From: JAJBWD01 sp041670885
GTDB lineage: Bacteria > Bacillota > Clostridia > Clostridiales > Clostridiaceae
Direction: 5' to 3'
Assembly (NCBI GenBank): GCA_041670885.1
Contig: JBAXYJ010000044.1
Location: 1 to 14,822 of the forward strand
DNA: 14,822 nt
Made by a program: the position numbers and the translations under genes. Numbering within the stretch: the stretch's first letter is position 1; every line of letters starts with the position of its first letter. Under the pieces are notes generated by a model. That model made no database searches, was not told the origin of the DNA, and was given only the letters and a program-made list of their open reading frames with translations. Positions 1 through 7,149 of this stretch are shown in pieces.

Positions 1-890
1 ATTATAATTTGCTTTGGCCTGCCATACTTCATTACAAAATCAGTAAACATATTTATTATTATATCAATTTCATTATTTTCAGGAGTTAACATATGCTGTC
101 CTATCACCATGTCATTTAAATGATCCATCATTATCAATAATTTTGGATTTACAGGGCGTTCATAGTTTTTATCAGTTATAATGGAATTTATGTATGCCAT
201 GTCAATTTCTAATACTGCATTGATTTTAGGCTGTTTCTTCAGCTTATTTTTTAATATTTCATCTTCTAATATTAAAAATGGATACTCATTTTCATAAAAT
301 GGCAGTTTTGCACTTTTATTAACCCATTGTTTCTTTTTACCATCATATCTATGTAATAATGTCTCACCTTTTTCAAAATCCACGCTTATATTCTGTTCTT
401 TATATGCTTTTATAGATAAAATAAACTGCTTTAAACATTTTGTTAAAAGCATAGTCTCTTTTTCATCTAAAATGTAGGGAGTATAACCTTTTTTATAAGA
501 TTCAAAATAGAGCCACTGATTTTTGCCTCTGAATTTTAAACTTAAATCCTTTATTACTTGCTTTTGCTCCTTGGGAACTTCTTCCCTGTTTCCAAAATAG
601 CAGGATAAATTAGACTGTTCATACATGACATACTCTGCCGGCATGCCATTTTCTCCACATTCAGCTATTGAAATAAAATCTCTGAGTCCATCAGATCCTG
701 TATATGTTATAATTCCATAGCATTCTCCGCTTCGTCCTAAAACGCTGCAATAACAAGGTTCCTTCATTTCAGGCAGTATAATTGAAATAAGATCCATATC
801 CCATAAATATTCCCAGGGCTTTAAATCTTTAATTTCAAGTCCTGCTTCATATAATTCTTTCCACTGCTCTAAGCTTGCTTCTTTTCTCAT
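1..890 (-). CDS. DUF6930/DUF7309-like hypothetical protein, C-terminus cut by window edge
   Basis: An open frame on the minus strand runs from the ATG at 888-890 to the left edge without a stop (296 codons visible). It begins MRKEASLEQWKELYEAGLEI. An AGGAGA ribosome binding site lies about 6 nt upstream of the start. The protein looks soluble, with no signal peptide or membrane helix. It has an N-terminal part with a GIITYTGSDGLRDF stretch and ends, as far as visible, in FVMKYGRPKQII. The YGRPK segment followed by the window edge resembles the DUF6930 domain, often found C-terminal to a DUF7309-type region in clostridial proteins. The family call is from memory of such proteins and is moderate. 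The function is unknown. It stands alone, divergent from the HAD gene at 1104. Confidence 0.75.
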   Translation of the reverse strand, partial: MRKEASLEQWKELYEAGLEIKDLKPWEYLWDMDLISIILPEMKEPCYCSVLGRSGECYGIITYTGSDGLRDFISIAECGENGMPAEYVMYEQSNLSCYFGNREEVPKEQKQVIKDLSLKFRGKNQWLYFESYKKGYTPYILDEKETMLLTKCLKQFILSIKAYKEQNISVDFEKGETLLHRYDGKKKQWVNKSAKLPFYENEYPFLILEDEILKNKLKKQPKINAVLEIDMAYINSIITDKNYERPVNPKLLIMMDHLNDMVIGQHMLTPENNEIDIIINMFTDFVMKYGRPKQII

Positions 891-1069
891 GTTTATTCTC
901 CTATTAATATCTGCTGTAAAATAAAATTTTCTATTTCTATTTTAACATCTAAATATACCTAATCAATAGCCTTTGATGCTTTTTTAATAAATTTCTTATT
1001 TAATTCTCTGTTTAAAAAGAAAAATAATTAATAAACATACAAGCTCTTTTTATAAAAATTTCTATATGA

Positions 1070-1075
1070 TATAAT
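1070..1075 (+). promoter_or_regulatory. Probable -10 box for the HAD gene
   Basis: A perfect TATAAT lies 28 nt before the ATG at 1104. The region 17 nt upstream (TTTTTA) is a poor -35 match, so only the -10 element is convincing. A GGGGG ribosome binding site follows at 1093-1097. Confidence 0.4.
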
Positions 1076-1103
1076 TAGAAAATTAACTATATGGGGGATT
1101 ATT

Positions 1104-1793
1104 ATGAAGTACGAAGTTATATTATTTGATGCAGATGAAACTTTATTTGATTTTGAAAGGTCAGAAAGAGATGCCTTTAAAAATGCAATGCTGGAATTTA
1201 ATATGGATTATGATGAAAATTATCACCTGAAGATATATAAAGATATTAATACCGCTATATGGAAAGAACTTGAGAATGGGCTTATTACTCAAAAAAAATT
1301 AAAGACTGAAAGATTTAAAAGATTATCCAGGAAGTTAAATACTGCATTTGATGAGACTGAATTTGCCAAATCCTATATGAAGCATTTATCCTTTGCGTCC
1401 TTCTTATTTAATGACAGTCAAAGCCTTATAGAAAGTCTGAGCAAAGATTATAAACTTGCTATAGTTACTAACGGGCTTACAGATGTTCAGGATAAAAGGG
1501 TAAGACAATCAATTATTGGAAAGTATTTCTATAATGTAATAATATCTGAGGAGGCTCAGGCAGCAAAACCAGATCCTAAAATATTTGAACTTGCTCTAAA
1601 AAGCATTAATCATGCTGATAAAAGTAAGGTATTAATGGTTGGAGACAGCTTAACTTCTGATATACAAGGAGGAATTAATTTTGGCATAGACACCTGCTGG
1701 TATAATCCTGATAAATCTTTAAATAGTACAGAAATTAAACCCACTTATGAAATTTACAATCTGATGGAAATTAGGTGTTTACTTGAAAAATAG
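1104..1793 (+). CDS. YjjG/YfnB-family HAD hydrolase (noncanonical pyrimidine nucleotidase)
   Basis: This is a cytosolic HAD-superfamily phosphatase of 229 residues, the usual length for the YjjG/YfnB group, which dephosphorylates nucleoside monophosphates including noncanonical pyrimidines. All four HAD motifs are visible: motif I FDADET with nucleophile D9 and acid/base D11; motif II VTNG with T122; motif III lysine K155 in AAKPDPKIF; motif IV GDSLTSD with D181 and D186. The helical cap lies between residues 15 and 100, typical of subfamily IA. A GGGGG ribosome binding site 6 nt upstream supports the ATG. The gene converges on the DUF1848 gene, leaving only 22 nt between the two stops, and seems to be transcribed alone. 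The exact substrate is inferred from the family only. Confidence 0.88.
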   Translation: MKYEVILFDADETLFDFERSERDAFKNAMLEFNMDYDENYHLKIYKDINTAIWKELENGLITQKKLKTERFKRLSRKLNTAFDETEFAKSYMKHLSFASFLFNDSQSLIESLSKDYKLAIVTNGLTDVQDKRVRQSIIGKYFYNVIISEEAQAAKPDPKIFELALKSINHADKSKVLMVGDSLTSDIQGGINFGIDTCWYNPDKSLNSTEIKPTYEIYNLMEIRCLLEK

Positions 1794-1815
1794 GAATATA
1801 TACTATCATTTGCTT

Positions 1816-2763
1816 TTATAAATCGAAAAATGAAGTTTGCTTGATTTTGAAGCTGTTAATATCCTTTCTTTCATTAATTTGATTCTCCGAATATTCTCCT
1901 GACAATATTGGTGAATCAGCATTATGCAGACGATAATTATTAATTGCAGTCTTTTTATTTTCATTGGCATAGCAATATACACAATTATGAATGCATGTAT
2001 TGTATTGGCCGATATCTATACATTTCATGCATCTGCAGTCCTCCCTGTTTCCATCTCTCTTATTTTTATTTATAATTTTATATCCGGTTATTCGCTCTAT
2101 TAAATCTCCATCTATGCATTTTCCGTGGCCTATTCCAAATTCCGATAAATCTATAGCTTCAGCGCATGTTTCAACAGGCAGATTATATTTCTCAGCTATT
2201 TTTGCAAAGCTGCCTGCAATATAACGCATATCTTCTGTTTTTATTTCTTTTATATTAATACCTTTCGTATTTCCGGAAACCTTTTTATAGCTGTCCAAAA
2301 AACTTATTATCACTTTCTCCGTATGATTCTGGAGCCTAAAACAAATATTCTCAAATGCTTTAAAATGAAAATCATAATCATATTTATCAGTTATAATTAT
2401 GGGATCATACCTGAGAATAACTCTTTCTTTTCCAATCTTGTCGGAAAGTCTGATAAATGTATTTATAATATCTTCCTTATTCTTTATATTTACTTCTAGG
2501 TCATCAGAATATGGTGTTATGGTAAACTGAAAATAATATTTATATCCCTTATCATCCAGCTCTTTAAGATGATTAATAATCGGCTCCGGATTTTTGGACC
2601 AGAACACTATGCAGTCAACATTATCAGGGCTTATATTAATCTTTGAAATCTGATTATCATTAAAAGGATTTCTGACATAAAGGAAACCCTGCCTTACTCT
2701 GTTAATAAACCATTCTGTGTAAAAGGCCGGTATATCCGTTCTCCTGCTTACACTTAATATCAT
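1816..2763 (-). CDS. DUF1848 family protein with radical-SAM-like C-terminal Cys motif
   Basis: A 315-residue protein starting MILSVSRRTDIPAFYTEWF, characteristic of the DUF1848 family (SRRTDIPAFY near the N-terminus, then VFWSKNP around 53-59 and LRYDPII around 117-123). The C-terminal quarter holds two cysteine clusters: C243, C245 and C248 in CRCMKC, then C257, C261 and C264 in CIHNCVYCY. The second is a CX3CX2C arrangement, the [4Fe-4S] signature of radical SAM enzymes, but at the end of the protein rather than the beginning. Pfam notes this resemblance for the family. The reaction is unknown. An AGGTGA ribosome binding site (2768-2773) precedes the ATG. No partner gene is adjacent on the same strand within 200 nt. 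Confidence 0.9.
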   Translation of the reverse strand: MILSVSRRTDIPAFYTEWFINRVRQGFLYVRNPFNDNQISKINISPDNVDCIVFWSKNPEPIINHLKELDDKGYKYYFQFTITPYSDDLEVNIKNKEDIINTFIRLSDKIGKERVILRYDPIIITDKYDYDFHFKAFENICFRLQNHTEKVIISFLDSYKKVSGNTKGINIKEIKTEDMRYIAGSFAKIAEKYNLPVETCAEAIDLSEFGIGHGKCIDGDLIERITGYKIINKNKRDGNREDCRCMKCIDIGQYNTCIHNCVYCYANENKKTAINNYRLHNADSPILSGEYSENQINERKDINSFKIKQTSFFDL

Positions 2764-2871
2764 TTTATCACCTGCTTAACTTGAACTTATACAGATACTT
2801 TTTAAAGAATTAATTACTCTTATATTATATCAAATCTGCTTAGCCATTTCTTCCTTTATCTAAATTATAAG

Positions 2872-2895
2872 GCCTCCACTTATATAAGCGGGGGC
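2872..2895 (-). repeat. Strong hairpin, possible terminator or IS200/IS605-type end remnant
   Basis: GCCTCC (2872-2877) pairs with GGGGGC (2890-2895) with one T-G wobble. An A/C mismatch follows and then the self-complementary CTTATATAAG. It lies 68 nt after the stop of the last gene of the glycosylation operon, so it may terminate that operon, though the downstream tract on the minus strand is only weakly T-rich. On the minus strand the stem is preceded by GAAGCAGAAATCTAAG, which resembles sequence before the right-end hairpin of IS200/IS605 elements. No transposase or TnpB fragment is present, so a mobile origin is only a suspicion. Confidence 0.4.
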
Positions 2896-2962
2896 TTAGA
2901 TTTCTGCTTCAGTTTATGTTAGTTTCCATATTCAGCTTTAGCGTGAGCCAATTCACTCTAAT

Positions 2963-3316
2963 CTAATTTATTCCAAAGCTAAGTATAAAGCTTCCAATAA
3001 TTATCAAACAAACTCCTGCTAATTTTTTACAGGTTATATTCTCACTTAGCTTGTATTTTGAAATAATAAGTGTCCATACATATGTAACGGAGGTTAACGG
3101 AAGTACAAGAGAGTATGGGTAGAATTTAAGAGCGTAAATATTAATAAAAGAAGCTAAAATATAAAACAATCCTCCCAAATATAAGTAATAGGAGAACAAA
3201 TATTTTTTTATACTCTCTGATTTAGAAGTAAGCATCTTAAAATTATATGCACCCAGGGCTCCTGATAACGTGCATGTTAATATTAAAATAAAAAGTTTAA
3301 TTATTTTCTGATACAA
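2963..3316 (-). CDS. SMR/ArnF-like four-helix membrane protein (putative lipid-linked sugar flippase subunit 2)
   Basis: A small hydrophobic protein (117 aa) with four predicted transmembrane helices and an SMR/EamA-like pattern, e.g. LPLTSVTYVWTLIISKYKLS followed by a final helix GVCLIIIGSFILS. The open frame extends to a TTG at 3325, but that codon touches the AGGAG ribosome binding site (3326-3330). The TTG at 3316 is spaced 9 nt from it and is the better start. It overlaps the preceding SMR gene by 20 nt, implying translational coupling. The conserved membrane glutamate of EmrE-type drug pumps is absent from helix 1 (SGALGAYNFK), which argues against proton-coupled drug export. With its partner and the glycosyltransferases upstream it most likely forms an ArnE/ArnF-type heterodimer that flips undecaprenyl-phosphate-sugar. 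The role is inferred. Confidence 0.75.
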   Translation of the reverse strand: MYQKIIKLFILILTCTLSGALGAYNFKMLTSKSESIKKYLFSYYLYLGGLFYILASFINIYALKFYPYSLVLPLTSVTYVWTLIISKYKLSENITCKKLAGVCLIIIGSFILSFGIN

Positions 3317-3623
3317 GTAAAACAACTCCTAAAAATATTACAGCAGTTCCCAGGATTTTAAAAACGGTAACAGGTTCCTTTAAAAAAATGCTGCCCAGTA
3401 TTATTGCTATAAAATAATTTATGCTGAGGATTGGATGGAGTTTAGAAAGATTGCCATACCTAAAAGCTATTATCATAATTACAGCTCCAAAAATATATAA
3501 AATAAATCCACTCAATAACCATAAGTTCATACCTCCGCTGCTAAGCTTCCAAAACAATTGTCCTACAGAAACTAATAACGAGGATATGATTATGAGAAAT
3601 ACTCCTTTATATGTTTTATTCAT
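3297..3623 (-). CDS. SMR/ArnE-like four-helix membrane protein (putative lipid-linked sugar flippase subunit 1)
   Basis: A 108-residue protein with four hydrophobic helices at about 8-24, 33-53, 60-80 and 85-105. The helix 3-4 region (LHPILSINYFIAIILGSIFL, then KEPVTVFKILG) is typical of ArnE/EmrE-like members of the drug/metabolite transporter superfamily. Where EmrE has its essential helix 1 glutamate, this protein has GQ (G21-Q22) before LFWK, so it is unlikely to be a drug/proton antiporter. It starts 9 nt after the GT2 gene, whose TAG stop is part of the AGGAG ribosome binding site. It overlaps the second SMR gene. In an operon with a polyprenyl-phosphate glycosyltransferase and a GT-C enzyme, a flippase role for undecaprenyl-phosphate-sugar is the best inference. 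Confidence 0.8.
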   Translation of the reverse strand: MNKTYKGVFLIIISSLLVSVGQLFWKLSSGGMNLWLLSGFILYIFGAVIMIIAFRYGNLSKLHPILSINYFIAIILGSIFLKEPVTVFKILGTAVIFLGVVLLVSENN

Positions 3624-3632
3624 TGATGACTC

Positions 3633-4556
3633 CTATAAATTTTTATAATAATTATAAATAATAAGCTCATACATTTCTCTGTAGTGTCTGGAAATTGTAT
3701 CTAAAATCAATCCGGAAACAAATAAAAGAAAGGATAAAATCATTATACCTGAGGCTAAAATTGCTGAGGGAACCTTGGTAATATAATTAAATTTAATATA
3801 TTCAATAATTACCGGAACTCCAATCAAAATTCCAACAGTAAAAAATATTAAGGATATCACTCCCAAAAATTCAAAGGATCTGTAGTCTTTAAATATTTTA
3901 AATATAGTATTTATAATTTTAATTCCGTCACCTACAGTATTTACCTTTGAGGATGAGCCTGCTGGCCTGTCCCTGTAAACTATTGGGACTTCTACCACCT
4001 TAAACTTTTTATCCAGAGCATGGAGTGTCATGGCAGTTTCTAATTCAAATCCAGAACATAAAACAGGGTAATTTTTTACAAACTTCTTATTAAAAGCTCT
4101 GTACCCACTCATGATATCATTTAAAGATGCTCCAAAAAGATTATTAATCAAGTTTTTAACTAATATGTTGCCGAAATTATGAAACTTTCTTTTATTCTCT
4201 TTCCTGTATGTTCCATTGGTCAGCCTATCGCCAACTACCATATCTGCTTTTTTTTCTAATATGGGCTTTATAATTTCATGTACAAACTCAGCAGGGTAAG
4301 TGTCATCTCCATCAACCAGAATATAAATATCCGCATCTATTTCTCTGAACATAGAACGGACTACCATACCTTTCCCCTGAAAATATTCTTTTCTAACTAT
4401 TGCTCTCTCTTTTTCTGCTATTACGGCTGTTTTATCTTTTGAATTGTTATCATACACATATATATCAGCTTCCGGAAGTTCCTTTTTAAAATCCTTAACA
4501 ACTTTTCCTATGGTTATCTCTTCGTTAAAGCAGGGTATTAATATTGCAGTTTTCAT
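3633..4556 (-). CDS. GT2 polyprenyl-phosphate glycosyltransferase (DPM1/ArnC/CsbB-like)
   Basis: A 307-residue membrane-anchored enzyme. Residues 1-225 form a GT-A catalytic domain: ILIPCFNEE at 5-13, VYDNNSKDKT at 34-43, and the metal/nucleotide-sugar motif VDGDDTYP with D82, D84 and D85. The acceptor-side segment MSGYRAFNK follows at 149-157, then FELE at 170-173 and the RDRPAGSSSK loop at 195-204, characteristic of dolichol/undecaprenyl-phosphate sugar synthases. Two C-terminal transmembrane helices lie at about 229-255 and 264-286. Such enzymes transfer a sugar from a nucleotide sugar to undecaprenyl phosphate on the cytosolic face. The start has a GAGGTGAG ribosome binding site. It lies 7 nt after the GT-C gene and 9 nt before the SMR pair. 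Which sugar is used cannot be read from the sequence. Confidence 0.9.
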   Translation of the reverse strand: MKTAILIPCFNEEITIGKVVKDFKKELPEADIYVYDNNSKDKTAVIAEKERAIVRKEYFQGKGMVVRSMFREIDADIYILVDGDDTYPAEFVHEIIKPILEKKADMVVGDRLTNGTYRKENKRKFHNFGNILVKNLINNLFGASLNDIMSGYRAFNKKFVKNYPVLCSGFELETAMTLHALDKKFKVVEVPIVYRDRPAGSSSKVNTVGDGIKIINTIFKIFKDYRSFEFLGVISLIFFTVGILIGVPVIIEYIKFNYITKVPSAILASGIMILSFLLFVSGLILDTISRHYREMYELIIYNYYKNL

Positions 4557-4563
4557 TCATATC

Positions 4564-5829
4564 TCACCTCTTTATTAATTTATTTTTATTAATAAAATAT
4601 AATAGGCCATAGGCTGAAAATATAATTACATATGGCATTGCAGGATAAAAGTATCTTGCACAAGTATAAAATGGTAAATAAACCAGGATAAAATATATAA
4701 TAGTCAAAAACAGCAGCATGGAAGTTTTATTTTTAGTTTTATCCTTAAAATATTTAATAATTCCAATTATGCTGAGTGTCATAATAATCAGGTAATAAAT
4801 CATTGCTGCATAAAAATGCACACCCAATATTTCTTTCCAATAAAAAGGAATAGCAATTTGGTATATGGTTTTACCTATAGTATACCAACATATAAACTGC
4901 AGCGGCTGCTTCCAAAATAGATTCTTCAGTCTATATTTAGAAACTTGAATATCCAGGTCATTATCCGCCCGCTCATCTCCGCCATTAAGCTTAAATTGGC
5001 TGTAATCCAGGCTATATTTTGTCTTTGTAGTCTGATCATAGTTAATATAGGTTCCCTGCAGCATCGGATTTCCAACCGCTTTAGTTAATGGAATAAACTT
5101 ATTAAACATTTTATAATTTCTAATCCACCAGGGACTTAAAAAAGCACAAAATATTAATGAAACGAGTATGGTATGTTTAAAAATATCTTTAAATTTATAT
5201 TTTTTAATAATCCACATAATTAGAATTACAACCGGAAAAAGTGTAATAGTTGGTCTAAATAAAGCAGACAGACTCCAAAATATTCCTGCTGCTATGTAGT
5301 ACTTTATTTTATTTTCTTCTATGGCATAAATGCAGAAAAAAACCATATTCAATACAAAAAATTTAAAAAAGCTTTCTGTTAATATTAAATTTGAAGTCCA
5401 AATTTCCCAGATACAAAGTGAATTTATTACCATAGCTATTATTCCAACTTTACTTTCGAATAACTTTCTCCCCATAAAAAATACCAGTAATAGAGAAAGA
5501 GTTTGAATTAAAGCTTGTATTATTCTAAAAGCAGTCAGCCCTCCAAGTTTCCCAAAAATTAAAGTTAGAAATGCCAAAGTATAAGCAAGCCCAGGCATCA
5601 TAAATGTTGTATCTACTGCTATATTCTGATAAATATATTTGCCTGTATCTGCAAGTATCCAGGCACTTCTTACAAATTTCGCATCATCATTATCTGGTTT
5701 ATCTATATTACCCAGCATGGTAGAATTACCATATTTAAATATAGTAAACAGGCAAATTGCAAAAAAAATAGAACATACTGCTATTAGAAGTATTTTAATA
5801 TATCTTTTTTCATTTTTTAAACTAAACAT
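4564..5829 (-). CDS. GT-C family integral membrane glycosyltransferase (ArnT/PMT-like, GT39/GT83 type)
   Basis: A 421-residue protein with about ten hydrophobic helices, shorter than E. coli ArnT (about 550 aa). After the first helix comes an extracytoplasmic loop with an acidic DNDD (46-49) and then FVRSAWILADTGKYIYQN, followed by MMPGLAYTL. This is the pattern around the catalytic acid of GT-C enzymes that use polyprenyl-phosphate sugars. SALFRPT and SPWWIRNYKMF are further family-like segments. It would transfer the sugar from undecaprenyl phosphate to a glycan, lipid, teichoic acid or protein outside the membrane; the acceptor is unknown. It is the first gene of a four-gene operon, with an AGGAG ribosome binding site at 5835-5839 and a candidate promoter just upstream. 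Confidence 0.85.
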   Translation of the reverse strand: MFSLKNEKRYIKILLIAVCSIFFAICLFTIFKYGNSTMLGNIDKPDNDDAKFVRSAWILADTGKYIYQNIAVDTTFMMPGLAYTLAFLTLIFGKLGGLTAFRIIQALIQTLSLLLVFFMGRKLFESKVGIIAMVINSLCIWEIWTSNLILTESFFKFFVLNMVFFCIYAIEENKIKYYIAAGIFWSLSALFRPTITLFPVVILIMWIIKKYKFKDIFKHTILVSLIFCAFLSPWWIRNYKMFNKFIPLTKAVGNPMLQGTYINYDQTTKTKYSLDYSQFKLNGGDERADNDLDIQVSKYRLKNLFWKQPLQFICWYTIGKTIYQIAIPFYWKEILGVHFYAAMIYYLIIMTLSIIGIIKYFKDKTKNKTSMLLFLTIIYFILVYLPFYTCARYFYPAMPYVIIFSAYGLLYFINKNKLIKR

Positions 5830-5868
5830 TATTTCTCCTTTTAAATTTCATAAATCTTATGTATATAC

Positions 5869-5897
5869 ATTTTTTCTTTATATGGTTTATTTGTCAA
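5869..5897 (-). promoter_or_regulatory. Candidate sigma-A promoter of the glycosylation operon
   Basis: On the minus strand a perfect TTGACA (5892-5897) is followed after 17 nt by AAAAAT (5869-5874), a 4/6 match to TATAAT. It sits about 40 nt upstream of the ATG at 5829 and has no other obvious target. The -10 box is weak. Confidence 0.4.
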
Positions 5898-5972
5898 TTA
5901 TATATATATTCGTCAAAATATCTTATTTCCCTTCTAATATTTTTCATAATTACAATAATTTCTTAGCAAAGA

Positions 5973-6017
5973 GACCAGAAATTCATAAGCTACAGCTTAG
6001 AATTTTCTGGCCTTTTT
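5973..6017. terminator. 40-nt hairpin with U-tract, copy 1 of a dispersed terminator repeat
   Basis: The 5' arm GACCAGAAATTCATAAGC pairs, with small bulges, with the 3' arm ending in TTTTCTGGCC around a TACA tetraloop. TTTTT follows at 6013-6017 on the plus strand. A second copy, identical at 31 of 40 positions, lies at 12273-12312. No plus-strand gene lies upstream. On the minus strand it is downstream of the SASP-like gene and its own terminator, so it may act as a backup or bidirectional terminator separating that gene from the glycosylation operon. Confidence 0.65.
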
Positions 6018-6030
6018 ATAAAATTACATC

Positions 6031-6062
6031 ATAAAAAGACACATGGCATAACCATGTGTCTT
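6031..6062 (-). terminator. Rho-independent terminator of the SASP-like gene
   Basis: AAGACACATGG (6036-6046) and CCATGTGTCTT (6052-6062) form a perfect 11-bp stem with a 5-nt loop. On the minus strand the stem is followed by TTT. It begins 3 nt after the stop codon of the small gene at 6066-6230, a classical intrinsic terminator position. Confidence 0.85.
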
Positions 6063-6065
6063 AAA

Positions 6066-6230
6066 TTAAAGTTTATTTTTTAAACTCAGATCATAAGCAT
6101 CAATTATTTTTTCAGTTGTACTATCGTCATTAGACGAGTCAATTCCTAATTCTTTTGCCGCTTCCATATTCAACTTATCCTTAGCATTTTTCGGTTCAGA
6201 ACTAGTATTCTTATTTTTTATCTTTGGCAT
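6066..6230 (-). CDS. 54-aa SASP-like small protein
   Basis: A complete small gene with a near-perfect GGAGGTG ribosome binding site 8 nt before the ATG and its own terminator right after the TAA, so it is very probably expressed. The protein is charged. Its N-terminus is lysine/asparagine-rich (MPKIKNKNTSSEPKNAKDKL), followed by NMEAAKELGI (21-30) and TEKIIDAYDLSL (39-50). The EAAKELGI segment closely resembles the first conserved helix of clostridial alpha/beta-type small acid-soluble spore proteins, which carries the germination-protease site. The second segment resembles the C-terminal helix (KKMVEDYE-type). The central conserved part of classical SASPs is missing. A SASP-related spore protein is the best guess, but it could be unrelated. 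A GAATA with TATAACTA 17 nt downstream, upstream of the gene, might be a weak sigma-G-like promoter. Confidence 0.75.
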   Translation of the reverse strand: MPKIKNKNTSSEPKNAKDKLNMEAAKELGIDSSNDDSTTEKIIDAYDLSLKNKL

Positions 6231-6321
6231 ATATATTCACCTCCAAATATAGTTATACCCAAATATTTATCATATATTCGGTAAAATGGAGGAAATATAA
6301 TCTGGTATATTATTCCAAGGG

Positions 6322-7149
6322 TCAGGCCCTCACTGCGAAATATAAGATAACTATTACACCCAGCACTATTCTGTACCAGCCAAACACCTTGAAATCATGT
6401 TTTTTGATATAGCTCATAAGGAATTTTATTGCCAATATGGATACGATAAACGCAGAAATCATTCCGGCAGCCAAAATCATTGCTTCTAAACCGGTAAAAT
6501 GAAATCCAAATTTTACAAGCTTCAATAAACTGGCTCCCAGCATTACAGGTACAGCAAGAAAGAATGTAAACTCTGCTGCAACAGTTCTTGAAACGCCTAT
6601 TAAAAGTGCCCCAAGGATAGTAGCACCAGAACGGGATGTTCCAGGGAAAACAGCCGCTATAAGCTGAAATACACCTATTATTAATGCTGTTTGATAAGTT
6701 ATTTCTGAAATAGTTTTTATTTGCGGCCTCTTACCTTTATTATAGTTTTCAATTATAATAAACAGTATTCCAAACAAAATCAGCATAATTGAAACAGTTT
6801 GATAATTATAAAAAAGTTCATTTAGCTTATCATCCCATAAAACGCCCACAACGGCTGCAGGTATGCAGGCTGCTATGATTTTAAACCACATGGACATAGT
6901 ATCTTTTTTTACTTTAAAACCATTCTTAAAGGAAAAGGGCAGCAGTTTATTAAAATAAAGTACAACTACCGCAAGTATAGCTCCAAACTGAATAACAACA
7001 AGGAACATTTCTTTAAATGCCCCACTTACATTAAGCTTTAAAAATTCATCTGCCAATATCATATGTCCTGTGCTGCTAATTGGAAGCCACTCAGTAATCC
7101 CTTCCACAATACCTAATATAATTGCTTTAAATATTTCTATAAAATTCAT
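6322..7149 (-). CDS. uppP: Undecaprenyl-diphosphatase (BacA/UppP)
   Basis: An integral membrane enzyme of 275 residues, normal length for the family. It removes a phosphate from undecaprenyl diphosphate to regenerate the carrier lipid for peptidoglycan, teichoic acid and other envelope glycans; overexpression is known to give bacitracin resistance. The two signature loops are intact: EGITEWLPISSTGH at 16-29, with E16, E20, S26 and H29, and PGTSRSGATI at 169-178 with the catalytic arginine R173. Multiple transmembrane helices cover the rest. An AGGAGG ribosome binding site precedes the ATG. It is on the same strand as the glycosylation operon but separated from it by the SASP-like gene and two terminators. 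A weak AGGG/CCCT hairpin overlaps its stop. Confidence 0.96.
   Translation of the reverse strand: MNFIEIFKAIILGIVEGITEWLPISSTGHMILADEFLKLNVSGAFKEMFLVVIQFGAILAVVVLYFNKLLPFSFKNGFKVKKDTMSMWFKIIAACIPAAVVGVLWDDKLNELFYNYQTVSIMLILFGILFIIIENYNKGKRPQIKTISEITYQTALIIGVFQLIAAVFPGTSRSGATILGALLIGVSRTVAAEFTFFLAVPVMLGASLLKLVKFGFHFTGLEAMILAAGMISAFIVSILAIKFLMSYIKKHDFKVFGWYRIVLGVIVILYFAVRA

Noticed and set aside
1991..2224. Open frame on the plus strand inside the DUF1848 gene
   Set aside because: It is antisense to a clear gene, without a ribosome binding site or recognisable protein pattern.
5639..6034. 131-codon plus-strand frame
   Set aside because: Its first half is antisense to the GT-C gene, and it runs through the operon promoter and a terminator hairpin; the translation looks random.
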